From: Pleomorphomonas koreensis DSM 23070
GTDB taxonomy: Bacteria > Pseudomonadota > Alphaproteobacteria > Rhizobiales > Pleomorphomonadaceae
Length of the DNA stretch: 64,000 nt
NCBI RefSeq assembly: GCF_000425185.1
Contig: NZ_AULH01000020.1
Location: 1-64,000 of the forward strand
Reading direction: 5' to 3'
Shown piece after piece: positions 36,752-44,830 of this stretch; the stretch's first letter is position 1, and the number at the start of each line of letters is the position of its first letter. The translations under genes and the position numbers were made by a program. A model generated the notes under the pieces. The model searched no databases. It was not told where the DNA came from and saw only the letters and a list, made by a program, of their open reading frames with translations.

Positions 36752-37813
36752 TCAGAGGTCCGATTCCTTGTAGTAGCCGGAGTCGATGACGATCTCCTTG
36801 TAGTTGTCCTTGGTGACCAGCACCGGCTTCAGCAGGTAGGACGGAACGACCTTGACGCCGTTGTCGTAGGTCTTGGTGTCGTTGACTTCCACTTCCTTGC
36901 CCTCGAGGGCTTCCGACACCATCTTCACCGTCTGCTTGGCCAGCTCGCGGGTGTCCTTGAAGATCGTCGAATACTGCTCGCCGGCGATGATCGCCTTGAC
37001 GGACGGCAGCTCGGCGTCCTGGCCGGACACGTACGGCATCGGCGTGCCTTCGGTGCCGTAGCCGACGCCCTTCAGCGACGAGATGATGCCGATCGAGATG
37101 CCGTCATAGGGCGACAGCACGGCGTCGACATGCTTGTCGGTGTAGTTGGCCGACAGGATGTTGTCCATGCGGGCCTGGGCGGTGGCGCCGTCCCAGCGCA
37201 TGGTCGCCACCTGGGCGAAGTCCGTCTGGCCCGACTGCACGACCAGCTTGCCGCTGTCGATGTAGGGCTTCAGGACGCTCATGGCGCCATTGAAGAAGAA
37301 GGTGGCGTTGTTGTCGTCGGGCGAGCCGGCGAACAGTTCGATGTTGAACGGGCCCTTGCCGTCCTTGAGGCCGAGCGGGGCCTCGAGCGACGACGCCTGG
37401 AGCACGCCGACCTGGAAGTTGTCGAAGGTCGAGTAGTAGTCGACGTTCGGCGAGTTGCGGATCAGGCGGTCATAGGCGAACACCTTGACGCCGGCCTCGT
37501 GGGCCTTGGCCAGGATGTCGGTCAGCGTCGTGCCGTCGATCGAGGCGATGACGAGGACGTCGACGCCCTTGGTCACCATGTTCTCGATCTGGTTGAGCTG
37601 GTTCGGGATGTCGTCCTCGGCATACTGGAGGTCGGTCTCGAAGCCGGCGGCCTGGAACTGCTCGACCATGCTGTGGCCGTCGGAGATCCAGCGCGAGGAC
37701 GACTGCGTCGGCATGGCGATGCCGACCTTGCCCTTCTCGGCGGCGTAAGACGCGGTGGCCAGGGCGGAAACGCCGATCACGAGCGTGGCAGCCAGAATCT
37801 TGGTAAGCTTCAT
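36752..37813 (-). CDS. chvE: Sugar-binding periplasmic protein ChvE
   Basis: A 353-residue type I periplasmic binding protein. A signal peptide ends near ATASYA, and the mature protein starts [20 protein letters not shown]. Typical ChvE stretches are [49 protein letters not shown] and [20 protein letters not shown]. It delivers aldoses to the GguAB transporter, and in plant-associated relatives it also feeds the VirA sensor. It is the first gene of the operon, with a 169-base gap to gguA that could hold a processing hairpin, though I see no clear one. Confidence 0.97.
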   Translation of the reverse strand: MKLTKILAATLVIGVSALATASYAAEKGKVGIAMPTQSSSRWISDGHSMVEQFQAAGFETDLQYAEDDIPNQLNQIENMVTKGVDVLVIASIDGTTLTDILAKAHEAGVKVFAYDRLIRNSPNVDYYSTFDNFQVGVLQASSLEAPLGLKDGKGPFNIELFAGSPDDNNATFFFNGAMSVLKPYIDSGKLVVQSGQTDFAQVATMRWDGATAQARMDNILSANYTDKHVDAVLSPYDGISIGIISSLKGVGYGTEGTPMPYVSGQDAELPSVKAIIAGEQYSTIFKDTRELAKQTVKMVSEALEGKEVEVNDTKTYDNGVKVVPSYLLKPVLVTKDNYKEIVIDSGYYKESDL

Positions 37814-37875
37814 TCTCTCCCCCTTCGATCCCGGATGGGCCGGCGATCTGCCGCCCCTCGGGAATTCCGTGTGAG

Positions 37876-37886
37876 TTGGTGACCAA
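37876..37886. promoter_or_regulatory. TTGGT-N-ACCAA palindrome upstream of chvE
   Basis: TTGGTGACCAA lies about 63 bases before the chvE start, enclosed by GGAATT (37861-37866) and AATTCC (37885-37890). TGGT...ACCA half-sites are typical of FadR-type GntR regulators, so this may be the operator of the GntR protein at 31817. This is inference. Confidence 0.45.
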
Positions 37887-37889
37887 TTC

Positions 37890-37914
37890 CGTCAGGCGCG
37901 GATGGCGCCTGACG
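37890..37914. promoter_or_regulatory. Hairpin in the chvE upstream region
   Basis: GTCAGGCGC (37891-37899) and GCGCCTGAC (37905-37913) are perfect inverted arms around a 5-base loop, extendable by one C-G pair. No T-run follows. It could be an operator or a leader hairpin. Confidence 0.4.
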
Positions 37915-39357
37915 TCCTCATAAAGCAGGACGTTCCCGCCTTATTCCTCATGGGGTCCGGCGACGGGCCGCCGCCGGATCCGCTCCTTCCATCCGTGCCG
38001 ATCGATGCGAGGGCAGGGGAAGGACCTCCTTGTCGCAACGGGCGGCCAACCGGCCACCGCTGCAAAGCCGCCCCGATCGAGGCGGCGAACCATTGTCTCC
38101 GGCATCCTCCCGGACAGGCGCGAGCCGAATCCGCCCGGCGGACGGCGCGCCTGCTTTCTCCGAGCGGCAGTTTCACCCAAACGGCGCCCGTGTCCAGACC
38201 TCGGCCGCACCGACCATCGACTAAGGTGGCAACGGTACGGGTCGGGCGGGCGGCGGAATATGGCGCGGCAGGGCGGAGGCCAAAGGCCGGAACGCTGCCG
38301 ATGCGACGGACGAAAGAGGAAAATCCTCCCGCCACGCCGGATGCATCGCATCGGGGCATGACATCTTTGTCCGTGGACGAAACGCCTTGTCGGGTGGGGC
38401 GCGATCCTGTCATGTCGGGGCGAAGCGCCGCAAACGACCAGATAGCATCGGCCACAGGCCGCGCACTGCCGCAGGCACTACGCTCGCAACTCCCTGTCAT
38501 ACCTGATTTTTCCCCCGATCCGGCCGTGAACTCCGGTCCTCTTCCCAGGCGCCGGAACGACTTTATGTAATAGTTTAGCCAAGCGGCCTCGCCTCCGCAA
38601 GTCCCGCCTTTATCCGTGCAATCCCGTGCATTTTGACGATAGGGGAATATGGTGCTCTGGCAAACCGACGAAATCAAAAGGGAAAATTCGACTTTAGGAG
38701 AATTTTGAGCGTTTTTTGACGATCCAAAATTTTTAAATTCGAGAATCGAAGAAAATTTTTATAGGTAAAATACAAAATAGATGATTTTAAGTAGAATATG
38801 GAAGACATTCCTATATTTCGACGTGTGTTGTTCCCCGTCCGGCCTTTTCTCTGGCTCCGCCAAACCCCGGAAGTTTTCCCGGAGGCATGGCGTGGAGGCG
38901 AGGCTTTCCTCGTCGAATGGGAACAGGATCGTCCATGTTTTGATGAACGTTTCGGTCGAATTTCGGCCCTCAAAACGTTGTCGGGCCGGCTCAGGCGCTC
39001 CGGAGGAACCGCGGAAGCCGGCGGAACAGCCGGGAGATGGGGTGCCGGCGGCCCGTTTGCCGCCCTGTCGCGGCGCTCAGGGCCGGCCGCCTGCTGGCGC
39101 CGGACCTGGTATCGGCTCGCCCACGACCGAGGTGCGGCGCGTGATCAGAACCATCGTTTCGGGCATGGCAACTGTGGCAAAAGGGAATGAGTCCGGTCGC
39201 AGCAGGCAGCGAAGCAGTACGGCGCGGCGCGGCGCAGCCGACCCGGATCGGAAGAAATGACGAGGCGATGCCACCCGAGACGGCGAGCCGCCTCCTGAGC
39301 GGCGGAAAAGCTCGCGGCGCGGGCGGGCCTCGTCCACGCCGCGCCGGCAAGTGGACC

Positions 39358-40722
39358 TCAGCCGGCCGGCTTCGCCGCCTTCCTGGCGACCAGCGCCGCC
39401 TTGATGGCGGCACCCCGTCCCTCCTTCACCTCCTGGCGGGCGCGGCCGAACACCAGCGCGTCGTCGGGCACATCGGTGGTGATCACCGAGCCGGCGGCGG
39501 TCAGCGCGTTGTCGCCGATCCTGACCGGCGCCACCATCACCGTGTTGGAGCCGACGAAGACATCGGCGCCGATGGTGGTCTTGTGCTTGAACACGCCGTC
39601 GTAGTTGCAGGTGATGGTGCCGGCGCCGACGTTGGTGCGGGCGCCGATCGAGGCGTCGCCGATATAGGTGAGGTGGTTGACCTTGGCGCCGCGATCGACG
39701 CGGGCGTTCTTGATCTCGACGAAGTTGCCGACGTGGACGTTCTCGGCGAGGTCGGCGCCGGGGCGCAGCCGCGCATAGGGACCGACGATCGCCCCGGAGG
39801 CGACGCGGGCGCCTTCGAGATGGCTGAAGGCGCGGATCGTCACGCCCGACGCCACCTCGACGCCGGGCGCGAACACCACGTTGGGCTCGACGATCACGTC
39901 GCGGCCGAGCCGCGTGTCATGGGAGAAGAACACTGTTTCAGGGGCGACCAGCGTCGCGCCGGCCGCCATGGCCTCGTCACGCGCCCGCCGCTGGAAGATG
40001 GCCTCGGCGGCGGCGAGCTGGGCGCGATCGTTGACGCCGACGAACTCGCTCTCGTCGTCGCCGATCAATGCCTCGGCCCTGAGGCCGCGCGCCGTGGCGA
40101 TGGCGATGGCGTCGGTCAGATAGTATTCGCCCTTGGCGTTGGCGTTGCCGATGGCGTCGAGCAGGTCCGGCAACAGGCCGGGCCGGAAGGCCATGATGCC
40201 GGAGTTGCAGAGCCGGATCGCCTTGGTTGCCGCGTCGGCGTCCTTTTCCTCGACGATGGCGACCAGCCGGCCGTCCTCGACGATCAGCCGGCCGTAGCCG
40301 GTCGGCGCGTCGGTGGCAAAGCCGAGCAGCGCGATGTCGGCGCCGGCTCCGAGCCGGCCGATCAGCGCGGCGATGGTGGCCGGCCGGACCAGCGGCGTGT
40401 CGCCGAACAGCACCAGCACCGGGCCGGCGTGGCCGGTCAGCGCTTGGCGCGCCGACAGCGCGGCGTGCGCCGTGCCGAGCCGCTCGCGCTGCTCGAATAC
40501 CCGTGCATCCGGCGCCGCCTTGGCGAGATGGGCGCGCACCTTGTCGGCACCGGCGCCGATCACCACCGCCAACCGGCCGGCGCCGCCGGCGCGGGCGCTG
40601 TCCAGCACCGCGTCGATCAGCGGCCGGCCGCCGATCGGGTGCATCACCTTCGGCTGGTCGGATTTCATGCGCGTGCCTTCTCCGGCCGCGAGGACGACGG
40701 CGAGGCAGGACGGATCGGTCAT
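39358..40722 (-). CDS. glmU: Bifunctional GlmU: GlcNAc-1-P uridyltransferase and GlcN-1-P acetyltransferase
   Basis: A 454-residue protein. The N-terminal pyrophosphorylase domain has VVLAAGEGTRMKSDQPKVMH, the nucleotide loop and metal Asp in VLVLFGDTPLV. The C-terminal half is a left-handed beta-helix of hexapeptide repeats (VIVEPNVVFAPGVEVASGVT; VHVGNFVEIKNARV; NYDGVFKHKTTIGADVFVGS). It makes UDP-GlcNAc for peptidoglycan and lipopolysaccharide. glmS, often adjacent in relatives, is not here. Confidence 0.97.
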   Translation of the reverse strand: MTDPSCLAVVLAAGEGTRMKSDQPKVMHPIGGRPLIDAVLDSARAGGAGRLAVVIGAGADKVRAHLAKAAPDARVFEQRERLGTAHAALSARQALTGHAGPVLVLFGDTPLVRPATIAALIGRLGAGADIALLGFATDAPTGYGRLIVEDGRLVAIVEEKDADAATKAIRLCNSGIMAFRPGLLPDLLDAIGNANAKGEYYLTDAIAIATARGLRAEALIGDDESEFVGVNDRAQLAAAEAIFQRRARDEAMAAGATLVAPETVFFSHDTRLGRDVIVEPNVVFAPGVEVASGVTIRAFSHLEGARVASGAIVGPYARLRPGADLAENVHVGNFVEIKNARVDRGAKVNHLTYIGDASIGARTNVGAGTITCNYDGVFKHKTTIGADVFVGSNTVMVAPVRIGDNALTAAGSVITTDVPDDALVFGRARQEVKEGRGAAIKAALVARKAAKPAG

Positions 40723-40916
40723 GGTGAGGCTCCCAAACGATATCGCCGCATTTGGCCGAGGCGCGGGGTGGCGGTCAAGCGCCGACTGTGGCCGGCCGGC
40801 GACAGCTTCGGCCGGCCGGCATCGCTCGAGAAGCGACGCAGCGCCCGCCGCGCTGGCGGCGCCGGGGGCGGGCGGCTATCAAGGATCGCAATCAACAGAG
40901 ATCGAGGAGGCTTCGC

Positions 40917-41525
40917 ATGACCGACCGACTTCCGGAAGACCGGCTGCCGCCGGTGTCGGTCAAGGAGCGTCGCACCGTCTACGACGGCTGGCTGACGCTG
41001 GAGGTCGCCGTCCTCGAAACCACGGTGCACGGCGAGCGCCGGCTGGTCCGCCGCGAAGTGCACGACCATGGCGACGGCGCCGCGGTCCTCGCCTACGATC
41101 CCCACCGCCGCACGGCGGTGCTGGTGCGGCAGGTACGCGCCGCCGCGCTGCTCGCCGACGGCCGGGGCGTCACGCTGGAGGCGATCGCCGGCATCGTCGA
41201 CGACGGCGAGGACGGCGAGACGACGGTGCGCCGCGAGGCCTGGGAGGAGGCCGGCGTCGTGGTCGGCAAGCTGGACTTTCTCGGCCGTTCCTATGTGTCG
41301 CCGGGCGCCCTCACCGAGCGGCTCTGGCTCTACCTCGGCGAGATCGACGCCGAGGCGGCGCGTGGCCAGGGCGGTGGCCTCGCCGACGAGAACGAGGAGA
41401 TCGAGGTGGTGGAACTGCCGCTGTCGCTGCTGGCCGAGCTGGCCGACCGCGGCGAGCCGCTCGACCTCAAGACGCGGTTCCTGATCGAGGAACTGCGCCG
41501 CCGCCGGCCGGAGTTGTTTGCCTGA
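40917..41525 (+). CDS. Nudix hydrolase, ADP-ribose pyrophosphatase-like
   Basis: A 202-residue protein with ATG at 40917 after GAGGAGG. The Nudix box is intact: GIVDDGEDGETTVRREAWEE followed by AGV, giving the G-x5-E-x7-R-E-x-x-E-E-x-G pattern. Before it is LVRQVRAAAL, as in NudF-type ADP-ribose and GDP-mannose hydrolases. It likely hydrolyses a nucleoside diphosphate linked to a sugar. It is divergent from glmU. Confidence 0.92.
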   Translation: MTDRLPEDRLPPVSVKERRTVYDGWLTLEVAVLETTVHGERRLVRREVHDHGDGAAVLAYDPHRRTAVLVRQVRAAALLADGRGVTLEAIAGIVDDGEDGETTVRREAWEEAGVVVGKLDFLGRSYVSPGALTERLWLYLGEIDAEAARGQGGGLADENEEIEVVELPLSLLAELADRGEPLDLKTRFLIEELRRRRPELFA

Positions 41526-41578
41526 GCGCGTCGCCCGGCGACATGCGGTGGCGGCGGAGAAGGACCGGGGACGAGAGC

Positions 41579-42070
41579 ATGACGGACCTGGAACACCTGT
41601 CGGCCAAGGAGCTGCTGCGGCTGCATGCGGGTATTCTCGACGAACTCAGGCGTCGCGAAGTCGTCCGCAGTTCGAACGGGCCTGCCGGAGACTATGCCGA
41701 ACTGCTGTTCTCGCGGGCCTTCGGCTGGACGCTCGAAACCAATTCCTCGGCGGGTTATGACGCCGTCGACGACAGGCGCCTGCGCTACCAGATCAAGTGT
41801 CGGCGGGTGAGCGCGCGCAATCCGTCGCGCCAGCTCTCCGCCCTGCGAAATCTGCTGAACGACCCGTTCGACATTCTCGCGGCCGTCCTGCTGGATGAGA
41901 ACTTCGATGTCTCCCGCGCCGCGCTGATCCCGATTTCGACGGTCATCGAGAAATCCGTCTACACCAGGCACGTCAACGCACACCGGTTCATGCTGCGGGA
42001 TTCGGTCTGGGCGATCCCCGGCGTCGTCGACGTGACCGAAAAGGTCAGGCAGGCGCAATTGTCGCTCTGA
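41579..42070 (+). CDS. DUF6998-like protein, possibly nuclease-fold
   Basis: A 163-residue protein starting MTDLEHLSAKELLRLHAGIL at 41579. LRRREVVRSSNGPAGDYAEL, LFSRAFGWTLETNSSAGYDA, RLRYQIKCRRVS and a late LLDENFDVSRAALIP are the recognisable blocks. The Glu ... Asp ... QIKCRR arrangement resembles the E...D...(Q/E)xK core of restriction-endonuclease-like folds. I recall similar proteins classed as DUF6998 with no established function. It starts 53 bases after the Nudix gene and ends 12 bases from the convergent binding-protein gene. Confidence 0.7.
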   Translation: MTDLEHLSAKELLRLHAGILDELRRREVVRSSNGPAGDYAELLFSRAFGWTLETNSSAGYDAVDDRRLRYQIKCRRVSARNPSRQLSALRNLLNDPFDILAAVLLDENFDVSRAALIPISTVIEKSVYTRHVNAHRFMLRDSVWAIPGVVDVTEKVRQAQLSL

Positions 42071-42082
42071 TGTTCGGCGATA

Positions 42083-43105
42083 TTAGGGACAGTCGGCGAG
42101 GCGGCCGGCCGGCACGTCGCGGCACAGGCGGCCAGCGTCGATCCAGCCGGCGGCCAGCGCCAGGCCGAGCGCGTCGGCGGTGATGGTGAAGGGCTGGAGA
42201 TGCAGCTCGTAGGTGACGCCGCCGGCGTCGCCGGCCGGCAGGGCCACGCCGAGTTCGCGCGGCGCGCGGCCCTCGGCCAGCTTCAGCGCCACCTCGGCCG
42301 CCTTGCGGGCCAGCGCCGCGTGATCCTCCCAGATGGTGGCCGCCTGCTGGCCGCGGGCGATGCGGTTGAGCGTCTGCGGATCGCCGCCCTGGCCGACCAC
42401 CGCCACCTTGCCGATCAGGCCGCGCGCCTCCAGCACCGAGATCGCCTCGCCGGCGCTGGCGTCGTCCGGCGTCAGCACGGCGTCGACGGCGTTGCGTGTG
42501 TCGTCGAGGATGTTGCCGAAGGCGCGGCGGGCGTTGAGTGACAGCCCGCCCGGCGTATAGGCCTCGCCGGCGATGCGGATCAGCCCGGCGGTGATCGAGT
42601 CCCTCAGCACGCCGTACTGGCCGGCGTAGAGGCGGGCGGTCTGCGGATCGTCGAAGTCGCCCTTCAGCAGCACCCAGTCGCCGCGCGGCCGCGCCGCGTA
42701 GAGGGCGAGCGCCTGCAGTCGGCCGACTTCCTTCTGGTCGAAGCCGACCGAGAACACGCCGTCGAGGCTGATCGGCCGGTCGTAGCCGATCACCGGGATG
42801 CCGACGGCCACCGCCTCGCGGATCGCCGGCTCCAGCGCCCGCTGCTCGACAGCGGCCACCACCAGCGCGTCGACGTCGGCGGCGATCAGCCGTCGCACGT
42901 CGAGAATCTGCTTGGCGGCCGACAGCCGCGCGTCCGTTTCGACGACGGCGCCGGAAGCGGCGGCAACGCTGTCGCGGATGGTCTCCGAATCGGTCTTCCA
43001 CTGGCGTGCCACGTCGCCCGGCCAACTGATGCCGACCAGCGGCGCCGCGTCGGCCGTCGTCTGGCAGCAGAGGAGAAGGGCGAGAACCGGAAGCGCTCTC
43101 CGCAT
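42083..43105 (-). CDS. Orphan sugar ABC transporter substrate-binding protein (XylF-like)
   Basis: A 340-residue exported protein. A signal peptide with a double Cys (LLLCCQTTADA) ends near residue 21, so lipidation is possible but not certain. The type I periplasmic-binding fold has VGISWPGDVARQWKTDSETI, DVDALVVAAVEQRALEPAIR, IPVIGYDRPISLDGVFSVGF and VDAVLTPDDASAGEAISVLE, the pattern of D-xylose binding proteins. No permease or ATPase gene is adjacent, so it may pair with GguAB or feed a sensor. It is divergent from a ROK regulator. Confidence 0.9.
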   Translation of the reverse strand: MRRALPVLALLLCCQTTADAAPLVGISWPGDVARQWKTDSETIRDSVAAASGAVVETDARLSAAKQILDVRRLIAADVDALVVAAVEQRALEPAIREAVAVGIPVIGYDRPISLDGVFSVGFDQKEVGRLQALALYAARPRGDWVLLKGDFDDPQTARLYAGQYGVLRDSITAGLIRIAGEAYTPGGLSLNARRAFGNILDDTRNAVDAVLTPDDASAGEAISVLEARGLIGKVAVVGQGGDPQTLNRIARGQQAATIWEDHAALARKAAEVALKLAEGRAPRELGVALPAGDAGGVTYELHLQPFTITADALGLALAAGWIDAGRLCRDVPAGRLADCP

Positions 43106-43492
43106 GTCGAAGACGTCCCCCCGAAAGGCTTTTCCATGGGCGTGCGGACAATAGCCGCGAGACCGGGCGTTGTGAAGGCGAGCCGCCGGTGGCTCGACCC
43201 AATGATTATATTTGAAGTCCAAAAAAAGCATGGACCCGGCCGGAGGCCGTGTGTCAATATCGCGCCGACCAAAGGGACTCAGGGATTTCGGAACCGCGAC
43301 CGCAGCTGCCGGCGCCGCCGTGCAGCGGATCTTGCTTGGCAAGGACGGAAAGCGGTGCCAGAGCCGTGGGGCGGGAGGCCCGCCGGCACTGGGGCAGGGG
43401 AGCCAGGCAATCGCCGTCGGGCGGTTGCCTCGGAGAAGAGGGCGGGGGAAGCCGGCGGACAGCCGTCCGGCACCGGGAGGATAGTCGTCATC
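43106..43492. other. 387-base divergent region before the ROK gene
   Basis: It separates the orphan binding protein and the ROK regulator. A short AT-rich patch at about 43201-43230 (AATGATTATATTTG, then AAAAAAA) is the likely promoter area. I see no gene and no strong palindrome. Confidence 0.55.
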
Positions 43493-44782
43493 ATGACCGT
43501 GCGTGGAGATGGATCGCGGCGCGCCCCGACAGGCAAGGCCGACAGCGATCACGTCCGGCGACAGAACCGCTCGCTGGTGCTGTCGGCGCTGCGCCGCCGC
43601 GAGCCGATCGCCCGCGTCGACCTCGGCGCCGAGACGCGCCTGTCGCCGGCCACCATCACCGCCATCACCGCCGACCTGATCGCCGAGGGGCTGGTGGAGG
43701 CGCGCGACGACGAGGCCGAGGGCGGCGAGGCGCAGGCCGAGCCGGTGCGGCGCGGCCGGCCGCGCGTCATGCTGCGGCTCGATCCGACGGCCGGCTACGT
43801 ACTGGCGGTGAAGATCTCGCGCGACAGCATCGTGCTGCAGCTCGCCGATTTCGACGGCCGCATCATCGACCGGCAGGAGCCGGTGGTATCGACCTATGAG
43901 GAGACGCGCGACAGCTTCCCGCACAAGCTCGCCGAGCTGATCGGCCGCATCGTCGCCGACAACGGCATCGACTTCCGCCAGGTGGCCGAGATCGCCATCG
44001 GCGCGCAGGGCTTCGTCGACACCAACACCGGCTCGGTGATGTGGTCGCCGGCCTTCCGCGCCCGCGACATGCGCCTCGTCGAGCCGCTCCGGGCGCTGAC
44101 GGGCCGCACCTGCATTCTCTCCAACGACGCCAACATGATCGCCCAGGCCCTGCACGAGGCCAACCCGGACGTCTACAACGGCACCTTCGCGGTGATCTTC
44201 GTCGACCAGGGCGTCGGCGCCGGCCTGTTCGTCGGCGACCGGCTGCACCACGGCGCCGCCGGCTCGGCCGCCGAGTTCGGGCACATGAACCACCTGCCGG
44301 GCGGCGCCCTCTGCCAGTGCGGCCGGCGCGGCTGCCTCGAAGCCTACATCGCCGACTACGCCATCCACCGCCAGGCGCTCGGCCTGCCGGAGGATGCGCC
44401 GCCGCTCAGCGTGCGGCCGACGCAAGGGGAGCTGATCGCCCACGAGGCGGCCGCCTATGCCGGCGACGAGGCCATGCAGGCGATCTACCGGCGGGCCGGC
44501 GAGACGCTCGGCTACGGCCTCGCCCGGCTGATGGCGCTGATCAATCCCAGCCGCATCGTGCTGACCGGCGGCTCGGTGCGCGCCTACCCGCTGTTCGAGG
44601 CGGGGATGAAGACGGCGATCGAGGCGGCGCTGGTCGAGGACCTCAGCCGCTCGACGGTGATCGAGACGCTGCCCTGGCAGACCGACATGATCATGACCGG
44701 CCTCGTCTCCTACATGCTGACCCGGCTCGACCGCGAGGTGTTCTCCAACCCGGCCGAGGCGCGGCGCTTCCGCATCGCCTGA
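43493..44782 (+). CDS. ROK family transcriptional regulator
   Basis: A 429-residue protein with ATG at 43493 after GGGAGGATAG; the frame is open upstream to 43136. The N-terminal winged helix (HVRRQNRSLVLSALRRREPI, RLSPATITAITADLIAEGL) is joined to a ROK sugar-binding domain. The domain has EIAIGAQGFVDTNTGSVMWS, the VDQGVGAGLFVGD turn and the zinc motif GHM...GALCQCGRRGCLEAY. It is an XylR/NagC-like sensor that probably controls the divergent xylose-type binding protein. Its stop codon lies in the 14-bp tandem repeat. Confidence 0.95.
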   Translation: MTVRGDGSRRAPTGKADSDHVRRQNRSLVLSALRRREPIARVDLGAETRLSPATITAITADLIAEGLVEARDDEAEGGEAQAEPVRRGRPRVMLRLDPTAGYVLAVKISRDSIVLQLADFDGRIIDRQEPVVSTYEETRDSFPHKLAELIGRIVADNGIDFRQVAEIAIGAQGFVDTNTGSVMWSPAFRARDMRLVEPLRALTGRTCILSNDANMIAQALHEANPDVYNGTFAVIFVDQGVGAGLFVGDRLHHGAAGSAAEFGHMNHLPGGALCQCGRRGCLEAYIADYAIHRQALGLPEDAPPLSVRPTQGELIAHEAAAYAGDEAMQAIYRRAGETLGYGLARLMALINPSRIVLTGGSVRAYPLFEAGMKTAIEAALVEDLSRSTVIETLPWQTDMIMTGLVSYMLTRLDREVFSNPAEARRFRIA

Positions 44783-44830
44783 GTCATATCGCCTGAATCA
44801 TCTCGCCTGAATCATCTCGCCTGAGTCATT
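44775..44830. repeat. Four tandem 14-bp units between convergent genes
   Basis: TCGCCTGAGTCATA, TCGCCTGAATCATC, TCGCCTGAATCATC and TCGCCTGAGTCATT start at 44775, 44789, 44803 and 44817. Each unit carries TGA on both strands. Because 14 is not a multiple of 3, the four TGA codons cover all three frames. The first holds the ROK stop and the last holds the RND stop on the opposite strand. Confidence 0.9.

Larger units (their letters stand above)
37814..39357. other. 1.5-kb gap without a convincing gene
   Basis: This is the largest gene-free stretch. The chvE side has the palindromes at 37876 and 37890. From about 38640 to 38830 the sequence becomes strongly AT-rich (runs such as AAAATTTTTAAATTC), quite unlike the surroundings. 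It could be a promoter-rich or horizontally acquired remnant. Open frames at 37892-38677 (minus), 37902-38570 (plus) and 38781-39260 have Arg/Pro-rich translations without domains. An RNA gene cannot be ruled out. Confidence 0.6.

Noticed and set aside
37892-38677. Open frames of 222-261 codons in the chvE upstream gap
   Set aside because: Translations are Pro/Arg/Ser-rich with no domain or ribosome site, and the two strands mirror each other.
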